A stretch of 64,000 nt of DNA from Pseudozobellia sp. WGM2 (lineage in GTDB: Bacteria > Bacteroidota > Bacteroidia > Flavobacteriales > Flavobacteriaceae). A program made the translations under genes and the position numbers. The notes under the pieces were generated by a model that had not been told where the DNA came from, did not search any database, and saw only the letters and a list, made by a program, of their open reading frames with translations. The stretch is taken from assembly GCF_017810075.1 (NCBI RefSeq), contig NZ_JADNYK010000004.1, forward strand, positions 124,001 through 188,000. The letters are read 5' to 3'. Position 1 is the stretch's first letter, and each line of letters begins with the position of its first letter. Shown in pieces: positions 8,909 through 18,479 of this stretch.

Positions 8909-10318
8909 TTATACCTGAACTTTTTTCCAGGCCCCTCTTTTGAACCAAATTATCGAAATAATGGCTAAAAGTACTTCTGCAGAGGTGATAGCTATAAAAA
9001 CCCCCATCGCACCAAGACCAAGGGTTGTTGAAGCCAAGTAAGCGAATGGTAACTGATACAGCCAGAAAGCAAAAAAATTGATTTTAGTGGGTGTGCCCGT
9101 ATCCCCGGCGCCATTAAAAGCTTGGGTCACTACCATACCATATGCATAGAATACATAACCCGCGGCAATAATCTGTAGACATAAACCTCCATTTTCAATT
9201 ACTACAGGGTTATCGTTGAACCAACCGACGATATCATAGGCAAAGAACAAATAAGCCAAAGAAACCAATGCCATAAAATAGGCATTGTACTTGCCCGTAA
9301 CCCAAACCGATTTTTCCGCTCTTTCCGGTTGGTCAGCACCCAAATTTTGACCGACCAATGTTGCAGCCGCGTTACTCATACCCCATGATGGCATTAGGGT
9401 AAAGAGCATAACTCGAATCGCTATCGTATAACCGGCCAATACTTCACTACCAAATTCCGACATCATTCGCATTAAAAATACCCAACTAGATGTACCGATT
9501 AAAAATTGAGCTATGCCACCCAACGAAACTTTAAGTAAATTAAACATTACGTTGAGTCTTACGACGATGTCTTTGAACCCAATTTGTATCTTGCTCCATC
9601 CAAAGAAAAGAACTGCTAATTGAAATAGAATTGCTGTTCCCCTACCTATATTTGTGGCAATTGCAGCTCCAGTTACCCCGTATTCAGGAATTGGTCCCCA
9701 TCCGAAGATAAAAATGGGGTCCAATATTATATTGAGTCCGTTAGATAGCACCAACGCCCACATAGCAATAGCGGCATCACCTGCACCTCGAAAAATAGCA
9801 TTAATCAAAAACAGCAATAAAATGGTAATATTACCCCCTAAGAGCAATTGAGTATATCTGTGGCCCTCCGCTATCAGGTCTGGTTCAGCGCCCATTAAGG
9901 CCAAAATTTCTTTGGAATATAGCAGACCGACTATACCTACGACAACCGAAACAAGAACCCCTAGCACTATGGCTTGAACGGCCGATTCTCGTGCTCCCTT
10001 GAGGTTCTTTTCCCCTATTCTGCGAGCAACCACCGCGGTCGCGGCCATGCTCAAACCAATTCCTACAGCATAAACTAGGGTAACCACTGATTCTGTTAAG
10101 CCAATAGTTGCTACCGCATTTACACTAACTTGGCTGACATAAGCTATATCGACGATGGCGAAAATCGACTCCATCATCATTTCTAAGATCATAGGTATAG
10201 AAAGCACAAAAATTGCCTTACGTATGCTACCCGATGTAAACTCGGTGTCTTTGCCCGAGATGGCCAAAACAAAGTATTGATAAATTCTTTTGAAAGTTAT
10301 TCTATTGTGATTTCTCAT
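8909..10318 (-). CDS. MATE-family multidrug/metabolite exporter
   Basis: The 469-residue inner-membrane protein shows about 12 hydrophobic segments in two MatE halves. Each half begins with a similar motif (PMILEMMMESIF and the second-half GIAQFLIGTSSWVF), and the gene carries the family signature of small and polar residues such as GLSMAATAVVARRIG and MSNAAATLVGQNLG. It should use a sodium or proton gradient to export cationic drugs or a metabolite. The 5' leader carries a perfect 21-base hairpin or palindrome at 10361-10381. The physiological substrate is unknown. Confidence 0.92.
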   Translation of the reverse strand: MRNHNRITFKRIYQYFVLAISGKDTEFTSGSIRKAIFVLSIPMILEMMMESIFAIVDIAYVSQVSVNAVATIGLTESVVTLVYAVGIGLSMAATAVVARRIGEKNLKGARESAVQAIVLGVLVSVVVGIVGLLYSKEILALMGAEPDLIAEGHRYTQLLLGGNITILLLFLINAIFRGAGDAAIAMWALVLSNGLNIILDPIFIFGWGPIPEYGVTGAAIATNIGRGTAILFQLAVLFFGWSKIQIGFKDIVVRLNVMFNLLKVSLGGIAQFLIGTSSWVFLMRMMSEFGSEVLAGYTIAIRVMLFTLMPSWGMSNAAATLVGQNLGADQPERAEKSVWVTGKYNAYFMALVSLAYLFFAYDIVGWFNDNPVVIENGGLCLQIIAAGYVFYAYGMVVTQAFNGAGDTGTPTKINFFAFWLYQLPFAYLASTTLGLGAMGVFIAITSAEVLLAIISIIWFKRGAWKKVQV

Positions 10319-10360
10319 GATGTTAAATTATGTGGAAAGAAATTGAAGAAAATGCCAAGA

Positions 10361-10381
10361 AATTGAGGGTAAACCTCAATT
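10361..10381. promoter_or_regulatory. Perfect inverted repeat upstream of the MATE gene
   Basis: AATTGAGG-GTAAA-CCTCAATT has perfect 8-base arms and starts 43 bases upstream of the MATE start codon. No T-run follows on either strand, so it is not a standard terminator. It could be an operator or a leader hairpin. Confidence 0.45.
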
Positions 10382-10545
10382 ATTTCAAGGGCTTAGGGCC
10401 CATGACATCTATATCGAACATAATTCTTATAACTTCATGATGAAGCAAAGATGCGAAAAAAATGAATTCACCATAGCAATAGCGCTCAAAAAAAGTTACA
10501 CTAATGATCACTTTTTTTCGTTCATATTGTACTTAAACCTACATC

Positions 10546-11385
10546 ATGAACAAGTTTATATCAAGAGTTTGGAAACAAGTATTGACCATATTAACTTTAT
10601 GTATTGTGCTATCTTGTTCAAAGGACTCAGACGATAATTCTAGCACGAATTCGCATGACGAACCAAAAACCGTCACCGATGAGAATGGTAATGAGCAAGA
10701 AATAGATGTATCAGAGAATAAACAATCTGTTGGTGATTCGGCAAACGACCTCTTAAGCCCTGCTAATTTTGACGAGATAGTTTTCGAACTTTTCTATGTG
10801 GACGGTTTTGAACCTACCGAAAATACCATCGCAAATTTTGAGGAGTTTCTAGAACAGCGATTGAACAAACCTCAAGGTATAAGCTTAGAGCTTAAGAAAA
10901 TGGATTCTCCTGGTCAGGAAAGCTACTCTGCCAATGATATCAGGGCAATTGAAGATGATATACGAACCTCATACAATATTGACAATACGATTGCTGTCTT
11001 CGGTATTTTTCTCGATGGGGAATACTCTGAAAATACCGAAAATGGTTCTGTATTGGGCATTGCCTATAGAAATACCTCTTTCGCTATTTTCGAAGAAACT
11101 ATAAAAAGCTTTAGCGGACAAACCTTCGGACCCAGCTTAACCGTTCTAGAAAGCACAGTGTTAAATCATGAATTCGGACATCTATTGGGCATGGTCAATG
11201 CCGGAACCCCAATGCAACAAGACCATCAAGATGTGGAACATGGCAGACATTGTACTGAAGACACTTGTCTAATGTACTGGACAGCAGAAACTGGAGAAGG
11301 GTTGGTCAATATGCTCAGTGGCGGAACAATCCCTGATTTCGACAGTCAATGTCTGGCCGACTTGCAAGCCAACGGCGGGAAATAA
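10546..11385 (+). CDS. Metzincin-like zinc metalloprotease lipoprotein
   Basis: The 279-residue protein has a lipoprotein signal ending at LSCSK, then a low-complexity acidic linker (about 25-65). The catalytic region has HEFGHLLG (H208, E209, H212, G215), and 21 residues later CTEDTCLMY, in which C236, C241 and M243 match the CX4CxM element of archaemetzincins. The extra spacer contains several histidines (DHQD, EHGRH), one of which could be the third zinc ligand. It is therefore a probable outer-membrane-anchored protease of the Bacteroidota membrane-metalloprotease type. No neighbour points to its target. Confidence 0.75.
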   Translation: MNKFISRVWKQVLTILTLCIVLSCSKDSDDNSSTNSHDEPKTVTDENGNEQEIDVSENKQSVGDSANDLLSPANFDEIVFELFYVDGFEPTENTIANFEEFLEQRLNKPQGISLELKKMDSPGQESYSANDIRAIEDDIRTSYNIDNTIAVFGIFLDGEYSENTENGSVLGIAYRNTSFAIFEETIKSFSGQTFGPSLTVLESTVLNHEFGHLLGMVNAGTPMQQDHQDVEHGRHCTEDTCLMYWTAETGEGLVNMLSGGTIPDFDSQCLADLQANGGK

Positions 11386-11432
11386 AAAAAACGCCCCAAA
11401 CAAACAAGGTATCAACCTATTGTTCAGGGCGT
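11384..11432 (-). terminator. Hairpin terminator downstream of the sulfatase
   Basis: Read on the minus strand, ACGCCC pairs with GGGCGT and an inner stem AACAA/TTGTT extends the hairpin, followed by eight T. It lies 20 bases after the sulfatase stop and just beyond the convergent metalloprotease gene. Confidence 0.65.
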
Positions 11433-11451
11433 CGTTCTTTCAACAACTAGT

Positions 11452-13013
11452 TTACTTTAGCTCAAGCTCTTGTACATCGGTATTACCCTTGCCCCTAATT
11501 GCCTCAAAATCTTTAATCATTTGTTGCAATTTTTCAGGTTGGGAAGCAGCTAAATTGTTCTGCTGTGCCAAATCATCTTTCAGGTTGTATAGTTGGTATT
11601 CACTGCCATTACCCAATTCAATATTAACCTGTTTATTGATAGCTACACCTTTGTAAGGGGGGATCATAGCCCAAACTCCTTGCCTAAAGGCGGTTCTTGA
11701 AGTAGCTTCAATTACCAGTTCATTTCTGCCTTGTTTGCTTTCGCCCATAAATGCAGACAGAATGTCTTTACTGTCTTCACCCTTTTGATCACTGCCCACT
11801 AACTTGGCCAATGAAGTTAATAAATCTACCTGACAAACCATGGCGTCGGAAACACCTGGCTGAATCTTGCCTTTCCAATAGGTCATAAAAGGTACTCGCG
11901 TACCCGCTTCAAAAAGGCTGTACTTGCCACCTCGTAAAACTCCTGCCGGGGTATGATTGCCTAATTTTTCTTCGGCATCATCGTAATAACCATCATTTAC
12001 TACGGGTCCGTTATCACTAGAAAATACAATTAAGGTATTTTCTAAAACGCCCTCTTTCTCAAGGGTTTTTATAAACTCACCAATTACCCAATCTGCTTCC
12101 AAAATGACATCTCCTCTTGGCCCCATACCCGATTTACCTTCAAAACGAGGATGTGGGGTTCTAGGTACGTGTGGTTGTTGTAAAGCATAATAAAGAAAGA
12201 AAGGTTCCGTCTTATGTGTACTTACATATTCTTGGGCCTTGGCCAAGAAATGATCCGCCATATCGACATCACTCCACTTGGCGGCTTCGCCGCCTTTCAT
12301 AAATCCAATTCTAGGGATGCCATTCACGATACTATTGTTATGGCCATGATGCCATTTCATAGTGGTCAACTCGGGATTTTCCAATCCTGTTGGTTCCCCT
12401 TCAAAATTATTTTTATAATCCACCGAAATAGGGTCATTTGGGTCTAAGCCATCTACATGCCCATCTTTGATATACACCGTAGGCACCCGGTCTTGGGTGG
12501 CAGCCAAAATGTAAGAATAGTCAAAGCCGACTTCGTTGGGCCCCGGAGATACACGTTGGTTCCAATCAACATTGCCATTGCCGAGACCTAAATGCCATTT
12601 GCCGACAATACCCGTGGCATAACCTTGGGCTTTCAGCATTTTAGGTACCGTCAATTGTTCTGTATCGATAATCAATGGTGCCGTACCCGGTAATATTTTG
12701 GCATCTTCATTACGCCAAGGATATCTCCCCGTAAGAATGGCATATCGGCTTGGTGTACAGGTCGCAGAAGTTGCATAGCCATTGGTAAACTTGATTCCTC
12801 CTTCCGCTAAGGCATCCATATTTGGGGTGGAAATTTCGGTGGCCCATAGGCACTCATGTCACCGTAGCCTAAATCGTCCATATAAATAAAGACAATGTTG
12901 GGTTTTGGTAGGCTTTCTGCTTCGGAAGCCGGTTTCTTTTCTTCAGATTTGCATCCCGTAAGCACTAATGCCAATAGGACTGCTTTTAAAAAATGATTTT
13001 TCAAACTAGTCAT
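11452..13013 (-). pseudogene. S1-family sulfatase lipoprotein, split by a one-base frameshift
   Basis: Two reading frames overlap. The first (start 13013) gives a lipoprotein signal ending LTGC and the metal-binding start NIVFIYMDDLGYGDMSAYG. It then runs into a stop. The second (to 11452) resumes with MDALAEGGIKFTNGYAT. Inserting one G:C in the GGG run at 12843-12845 restores AYGATEISTPNMDALAEGG, exactly what sulfatases have here. The formylglycine site is CTPSR (Cys about 86 in the restored protein), with GKWHLG and FSSDNGP further on. The restored enzyme of about 520 residues would hydrolyse sulfate esters, probably of algal polysaccharides. This is either a real mutation or a homopolymer sequencing error; the rest of the frame is intact. 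Confidence 0.88.
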
Positions 13014-13136
13014 TTATGGTTTGCTATTGATTGATTACAATTTAATTGGTAGGTGATAAATCTAAAGAAATTAGAGTTAAAACCAACCATTACATCAAAA
13101 GAAGACTACAATCACTAGATATTTGTTAGCAACGAA

Positions 13137-16100
13137 TTATTTAGCGAAGTTCACCTTATATCGCCAAAAACTAAGCGCCCCAATCACCAACATACCCAAG
13201 GCGATATACCAGATATAATCAGGAGTAATGGCTGCTGAACCACTTTGGCCATAACTATGCAGACCTACCAAATAATAGTTTACACCAAAATAGGTCATCA
13301 TAATACTACCTATAGAAATAAGGCTCAAGAAATTGAATGTCCATTTACCTCTAAGTCCGGGAACCAATCGGGTGTGGATGACAAATGCATAGACCATAAT
13401 TGAAATAAGTGCCCAAGTCTCTTTTGGATCCCAACCCCAGTATCGACCCCAACTTTCGTTGGCCCATTGGCCTCCAAGAAAGTTACCGATAGTAAGCATT
13501 ACAAGACCGACCGTTAAGGCAAGTTCATTAATAATAGTCAGCTCTTGAATATTGAATTCCATACGCTTCCTATTCCTTTTAGTGGTAAGAATCATAAGAA
13601 GAAGACTAACAAACCCCAATATGGCACCTACAAACAAAGGACCATAGCTGGCAACAATAACCGCTACATGAACCATTAACCAATAACTATCAAGTACAGG
13701 CACCAAATTTCCAATTGCTGGATCCACCCAGTTTTGATGTGCAATCCACAACAGCATACCGGCAACAAATGCCGAAGACGCCAAAGTCATATCACTCTTT
13801 TTGGTAAAAAGAAGCCCCATACCCATGGTTGCCCAAGACACGTAGAGGATACTCTCATACGCATTGGTCCAAGGGGCATGACCAGAAATGTACCATCGTA
13901 AAATTAAACCGACTGTATGCCAGAGAAACAAAATAATTATCGTTCCCTTAAAGAAATAGTTACCGACCCTCCAGATGGCACGGTCCTTAAAAATTTGAAA
14001 TATCAATATGAAAAAGAAAAACAGGCCAATTATGGGGTATAGCCTCCATAGTTGGTTGAAAATACCAAGTTTGTTATAAATGACCTCCGTATCAATTTTA
14101 GTATCCGAGGGCAAAACTTCGCTACCATGGTTTTTTTGATTTTGTTTAAAAGCTTCGAGCAGCTTGTCGGCATCGGTATAGTCGTTGGTCGTAATCGCCT
14201 TCCGTAAGGTCATTAAGTAGTATGGAACCGAGTTTTTGATAAAATTCGAATAGAGGGAATCGTGTACCTGATATTGGCCGCCACGAAATTCTACAGCTGA
14301 TATCCATTTGTTGTTCTCATCGTTCAATAATGGAAATATCTTAACAATTCTGCCACTTAGCGCCTGGTCTAATACACTTAGCCTAATATTCGCATCTTTA
14401 TAATCTTGCTCAAATTTATCAGGTATGTTTGTCGCCGTTGCCTCTCGTAAATAAGGCTCCAGTTTATAATTTCCAGTGGCATCAAAAAAATCGGTGGCTT
14501 TGGCATACTTCTGACCTTCTGGAACTCCGATTACTTTTCGAATACTATCATTTTTTCCCTTTTTATCAATGGCCAAAAATTCGGCATTGTACCAAGCGGG
14601 TGGGTTGAGCATCATAGAAATGAAGACCTGATCAGCGTTCATATCATGAAACTTATCCTTTAAACTCAGTTTACGAAGTAATTCAGAAGAGAAAGTATGA
14701 AGGGGTTTCATACGCCCACCCTCATCTTGAACCACTAATTTTCCGAATTTTTCGGCATGTTCTTCAGAAACAATGGTAGTTCGTATCAACGAATCTATCT
14801 GTGCCGAAGTGGGCAAGTCGTTCGAGTGGTCATGGCCATCATCGGCAGAATGCTGTGCAGATAAATTTAACACGACCCCCAATAGCAAAACTGTGGTAAG
14901 TTTTGCTTTCTTAGATTTTAATTTATCTAATGATTTGCCTAAATCTTTGAAACGGGTTTTCCCAAAAAACATAATTCCCATCAAGCCTATATATAGAAGA
15001 AAGTAGCCCAAATAGGTGATCCAAGTACCCCATTTATCGTGATTGACCGATAGAATAGTTCCTTTTTCATCAGGGTGGAAACTTGATTGAAAAAAACGAT
15101 ATCCCTGATGGTCTAAAATATTGTTCATGAAAATGTCATAATCAAACGGTCGTTCATCTTGAACAGTAACCTTACTCATAAAAGAAGAATACCCTTTTTC
15201 TGTCCCAGGATACTTTTCCGCAATAAAATCGTTCAATTTTATGCTGAACGGTAACTCATAGACCTTAGAACCATAGCTCAACATAAACTCTAAGCCACCA
15301 ACACTTAACTTTTCAGAAAACTCAGAGGTGCCTTTACCTCCTAATAACTTCTTCTGAACCGATTCACCATTAGAAGAAATTTCTACGATCAAAGCATCAA
15401 GGGTGGCGTCTGTAATTTTCTCCTTCGCAACTTTGACCACTCCGTAAGAACCTTTAACTATGGGGTCAGGAATAACAAATTGCATACCTGCCATTTGATA
15501 TAGCGAACGCAGTTGAAGCGGCTGAATGCTATCTTTTAGTACCTGGCCTTGAAACTGGTCAGCCATTCGCATAAAGTTGCCCTCAAAAGGAGTCTTTATT
15601 TGATAACTATCATCCGTAGAAATAATATTAATAGCGCCTTCGGTCTCTTTATTAAGGCTAAAAAGAACATTATGAATACTGGACACCTGACCGTTTTCTA
15701 AGTAATGTTCATGGCGTTGACCGTCACCAGCCTCTACTATTTTGAGATATTCTTTTCCGTTTTCATCGGGAATCAACCCTTCTTCTGCCCCCTCAATAAA
15801 ATCTACATAAGAAATGGTAAAAGGTTGCCCATTAAAATCGGAGTTCCAAGGTAAATTCGTTTTAATATCTTGGGCTGTTACGATCAAATCTTCCTGTAAC
15901 GTTTTTCTTTTCGGTTCACCATTAATTTGACCATCTACGAAAGCGGTTAAAAAAGTTTTATCTGAATAGAAAACTTTTTCCGCCTCGCCTTCTCGAATAG
16001 GCATCATGCCCTCGTAACTTATGTATCGGGTGACGAACGCGCCAACAATAATCAAAACCCAAGAAAGGTGAAGAACCAATACCGGCCATTTTTCCCACCT

Positions 16101-16313
16101 TAACAGTCTATATCGTTTAATGTTTCCAACAAAATTTATAACGAAGAACACCATTATGGCTTCGAACCACCATGCGTTATATATCCAAATTCTTGCTGTT
16201 TCGGTACTATACTTGCTTTCGATGAAGGTACCGAAGCCCATTGCAACAGCAAATGCCATAAAAAGTATTGCCATCAATCTTGTGGAAAACAGTAAATTTT
16301 TGAGCTTTTGCAT
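13137..16313 (-). CDS. ccsBA: Fused cytochrome c synthase CcsBA (ResB-CcsA)
   Basis: This large inner-membrane protein exports haem and attaches it to apocytochrome c (system II). The N-terminal third is ResB/CcsB-like with early membrane helices and a long periplasmic domain. The C-terminal part is CcsA, with HAPWTNAYES, MVHVAVIVASYG, the haem-binding WWD motif GRYWGWDPKETW (D962) and IHTRLVPG. A second hydrophobic/signal-like stretch near residue 480 joins the halves. I place the start at the ATG at 16313 (1058 residues), because a longer TTG start at 16346 lies inside a TATTTTTG -7 promoter box. Fusion of the two halves is typical for Bacteroidota. Confidence 0.93.
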   Translation of the reverse strand: MQKLKNLLFSTRLMAILFMAFAVAMGFGTFIESKYSTETARIWIYNAWWFEAIMVFFVINFVGNIKRYRLLRWEKWPVLVLHLSWVLIIVGAFVTRYISYEGMMPIREGEAEKVFYSDKTFLTAFVDGQINGEPKRKTLQEDLIVTAQDIKTNLPWNSDFNGQPFTISYVDFIEGAEEGLIPDENGKEYLKIVEAGDGQRHEHYLENGQVSSIHNVLFSLNKETEGAINIISTDDSYQIKTPFEGNFMRMADQFQGQVLKDSIQPLQLRSLYQMAGMQFVIPDPIVKGSYGVVKVAKEKITDATLDALIVEISSNGESVQKKLLGGKGTSEFSEKLSVGGLEFMLSYGSKVYELPFSIKLNDFIAEKYPGTEKGYSSFMSKVTVQDERPFDYDIFMNNILDHQGYRFFQSSFHPDEKGTILSVNHDKWGTWITYLGYFLLYIGLMGIMFFGKTRFKDLGKSLDKLKSKKAKLTTVLLLGVVLNLSAQHSADDGHDHSNDLPTSAQIDSLIRTTIVSEEHAEKFGKLVVQDEGGRMKPLHTFSSELLRKLSLKDKFHDMNADQVFISMMLNPPAWYNAEFLAIDKKGKNDSIRKVIGVPEGQKYAKATDFFDATGNYKLEPYLREATATNIPDKFEQDYKDANIRLSVLDQALSGRIVKIFPLLNDENNKWISAVEFRGGQYQVHDSLYSNFIKNSVPYYLMTLRKAITTNDYTDADKLLEAFKQNQKNHGSEVLPSDTKIDTEVIYNKLGIFNQLWRLYPIIGLFFFFILIFQIFKDRAIWRVGNYFFKGTIIILFLWHTVGLILRWYISGHAPWTNAYESILYVSWATMGMGLLFTKKSDMTLASSAFVAGMLLWIAHQNWVDPAIGNLVPVLDSYWLMVHVAVIVASYGPLFVGAILGFVSLLLMILTTKRNRKRMEFNIQELTIINELALTVGLVMLTIGNFLGGQWANESWGRYWGWDPKETWALISIMVYAFVIHTRLVPGLRGKWTFNFLSLISIGSIMMTYFGVNYYLVGLHSYGQSGSAAITPDYIWYIALGMLVIGALSFWRYKVNFAK

Positions 16314-16343
16314 TATTTGTGGCTGAATTTGGTTTTCAGCAGG

Positions 16344-16351
16344 CAAAAATA
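16344..16351 (-). promoter_or_regulatory. Candidate -7 box of ccsBA
   Basis: On the minus strand TATTTTTG fits TAnnTTTG and would start transcription near 16337, about 24 bases before the ATG at 16313. This argues against translation from the TTG within the box. Confidence 0.5.
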
Positions 16352-16521
16352 CGCCCTTTTTATGATTTGAATAAAAATAGAAAGCGCTAAAGAGGTCTTC
16401 GAACTGTTAATTGTTCTTAAAAATCAGCATCAGTAATCTTAAAATTCATTTGTATTTGACTTTTTAAGTTTTCAAGCTCGAGACGTTACTTTTCATAGAA
16501 CTCTGTACAAAAATATATGCT

Positions 16522-16529
16522 TAATTTCG
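16522..16529 (+). promoter_or_regulatory. Weak -7-like box before the DUF2520 gene
   Basis: TAATTTCG resembles TAnnTTTG with one change and ends 4 bases before the ATG. If real, the transcript would be nearly leaderless. Confidence 0.25.
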
Positions 16530-16533
16530 CAGC

Positions 16534-17301
16534 ATGCTTAAAGTAAGTGTTATTGGAACCGGCAACGTGGCCAAACATTTGTACAACGCTTTTCTTAACG
16601 TTGAAACTGTTGAGATTGTACAAGTGGTCGGTCGAAACAAAAAGGCCCTTTCGAGCTTTGGAATTGAGGAAAAAACGACTTCTGATTTTTCAGAGATTAA
16701 GGATGCTGCCGATATTTATCTAATTGCAGTAAGCGATTCCGCCATACCTGCTGTTTCTCAAAAACTGGAAAGCAAATCTGGGCTTGTCGCTCATACATCA
16801 GGAGCAAGTTCTATTGAAATGCTTTCTAAACATAAGGCCTACGGTGTTTTTTATCCCCTGCAAACATTTAGTAAAGACCAAGAAATTGATTTTAGAAAGG
16901 TACCCGTTTGTATAGAGGGCAGCACCAAATCAAACATGACAAAACTAAAAAGGTTGGGTAGTGAAATTTCCGAGAGCGTTCATAAAGTAGATTCAGAACA
17001 ACGACAAGCATTGCACCTTTCTGCCGTATTCGTCAATAATTTCACCAATCATTTATTTTATATAGGAAATAAAATCTGTGAGGAAAATCAGCTTCCTTTT
17101 GACCTCTTACAGCCTCTTATAGAGGAAACCGTTCAAAAATTAAAAAATACAACCCCTTTTGATGCGCAAACCGGCCCCGCTCGAAGAGGAGACCAAGAAA
17201 CCTTAAATTCGCATATTGAGCAATTGGGAAATTTGCAAGACAAAGAAATCTATAATTTACTGAGCCAATCGATACAAAGCACCTATGGAAAAAAGTTATA
17301 A
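16534..17301 (+). CDS. Rossmann-fold DUF2520 (F420-oxidoreductase-like) protein
   Basis: The 255-residue protein starts with a nucleotide-binding fingerprint, SVIGTGNVAKHL (residues about 4-15). A Rossmann domain follows, with the motifs VAHTSGASS and YGVFYPLQTFSK and a helical C-terminal DUF2520 domain (HLSAVFVNNFTNHL and TGPARRGDQET). It resembles ketopantoate/pyrroline carboxylate reductases, but no reaction is established for the family to my knowledge. It overlaps the KdsC-like gene by 17 bases and begins a tight co-directional cluster with maf, so translation is probably coupled. Confidence 0.85.
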   Translation: MLKVSVIGTGNVAKHLYNAFLNVETVEIVQVVGRNKKALSSFGIEEKTTSDFSEIKDAADIYLIAVSDSAIPAVSQKLESKSGLVAHTSGASSIEMLSKHKAYGVFYPLQTFSKDQEIDFRKVPVCIEGSTKSNMTKLKRLGSEISESVHKVDSEQRQALHLSAVFVNNFTNHLFYIGNKICEENQLPFDLLQPLIEETVQKLKNTTPFDAQTGPARRGDQETLNSHIEQLGNLQDKEIYNLLSQSIQSTYGKKL

Positions 17302-17812
17302 AGAATATTTAAAGGAAATCGACACTTTTGTTTTTGATGTTGATGGCGTATTTACAGATAGCACCCTCATTATTACTACAGAGGGGGAAATGCTACGAAA
17401 AATGAGCGTCAAAGATGGCTATGCCCTTAAGACCGCATTACAAAAAGGGTATCGGGTATGTATCATTTCAGGAGGAACAAATGAAGGGGTGCGCAACAGA
17501 TTAAAAGCTCTTGGGGTTACCGATATTTATCTTGGCGCCCATCACAAAATGGATGCCCTTGAGGAGTATATGGATATTTATGAGGTTTCCCCAGAGACCA
17601 TGCTCTACATGGGTGATGACATCCCCGATATACCACCCATGCAAACTGTAGCCTTACCCACATGTCCGCAAAATGCGGTACCCGAAGTAAAAGCCATTTC
17701 GAAATACGTGTCCCATAAAAATGGGGGCGAGGGCTGTGTTCGAGATGTTATCGAACAAGTCTTGAAGGTTAAGGGGGATTGGTTGACTAATTTCAGTGCT
17801 TCAAACGATTAA
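17285..17812 (+). CDS. KdsC-like HAD phosphatase (KDO-8-phosphate phosphatase)
   Basis: The 175-residue protein is a C0-type HAD phosphatase. The nucleophile and acid aspartates are in FVFDVDGVFTDS, motif II is IISGG, and the final motif is YMGDDIPDIPPM, with the expected lysine before it (HHKMDALEEY). The family makes KDO from KDO-8-phosphate for lipopolysaccharide, although related proteins act on other sugar acids. Length is normal. It sits between a DUF2520 gene and maf with overlaps on one side. Confidence 0.88.
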   Translation: MEKSYKEYLKEIDTFVFDVDGVFTDSTLIITTEGEMLRKMSVKDGYALKTALQKGYRVCIISGGTNEGVRNRLKALGVTDIYLGAHHKMDALEEYMDIYEVSPETMLYMGDDIPDIPPMQTVALPTCPQNAVPEVKAISKYVSHKNGGEGCVRDVIEQVLKVKGDWLTNFSASND

Positions 17813-17819
17813 TAATCAT

Positions 17820-18407
17820 ATGTTAAACAATAAGTTAGAAGGCTACACCTTGATACTTGGTTCGGGTTCGCCTAGAAGGCAACAATACTTAAAGGAAATG
17901 GGGCTCGAATTCGAGGTTCGCTTGAAGAGTGTTGAAGAAGTGTATCCAAAAAATCTAAAGGCCGGTGAAATTTCAGACTATCTGGCCATTTTAAAAGCAT
18001 CGGCTTTCAAAGATAGCCTTCTTCCCAAGGAAATACTTATCACCTCAGACACGGTGGTTTGGCACAATGGTAAATCTTTGGCCAAGGCCGCTGATGAGCA
18101 AGAGGCTTATGATATGTTGCGAACCATGTCTAACGATTGGCACGAGGTGGTTACCTCTGTAAGTTTTACTACCGTAAACGACCAAAGAACAGTACGCCAG
18201 ACCACTCAGGTTAAATTCAAAGAGCTTTCTGAAGAAGAAATTAAATATTATATCACCAACTTTCAACCTTTCGATAAGGCCGGTGCATATGGTATACAAG
18301 AATGGATAGGACTCATAGGAATTGAAGAAATAAGAGGGTCGTACCCCAATGTGGTCGGTCTGCCCACCCAATTGGTATGTTCGACACTAATGGAAATGGT
18401 CGGATAG
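17820..18407 (+). CDS. maf: Maf-family nucleoside triphosphate pyrophosphatase
   Basis: The 195-residue protein hydrolyses non-canonical or pyrimidine nucleoside triphosphates to monophosphates and is linked to cell division arrest. The signature LGSGSPRRQQYLKEMG near the N-terminus, the catalytic SDTVVWHNGKSLAKA and the late DKAGAYGIQEW with IRGSYPNVVGLP are all present. The frame could also start at GTG 17796, inside the preceding gene, but the ATG at 17820 puts the signature at the usual distance and is preferred. Confidence 0.92.
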   Translation: MLNNKLEGYTLILGSGSPRRQQYLKEMGLEFEVRLKSVEEVYPKNLKAGEISDYLAILKASAFKDSLLPKEILITSDTVVWHNGKSLAKAADEQEAYDMLRTMSNDWHEVVTSVSFTTVNDQRTVRQTTQVKFKELSEEEIKYYITNFQPFDKAGAYGIQEWIGLIGIEEIRGSYPNVVGLPTQLVCSTLMEMVG

Positions 18408-18479
18408 CCGTTGCCGAAAAATTTAGACGGTTATCAACAAAAGTTAAGCGCAACCTTTATCTCTTAAAAAAATAACCTC

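Noticed and set aside
10437-10637. 66-codon plus-strand frame overlapping the metalloprotease start
   Set aside because: It runs in a different frame over the start of a well-supported lipoprotein gene and shows no domain or convincing composition.
12807-13013. Programmed frameshift as an explanation for the split sulfatase
   Set aside because: No slippery heptamer with a downstream stem is visible, and sulfatases are not known to use recoding; a one-base deletion in a G run is the simpler reading.
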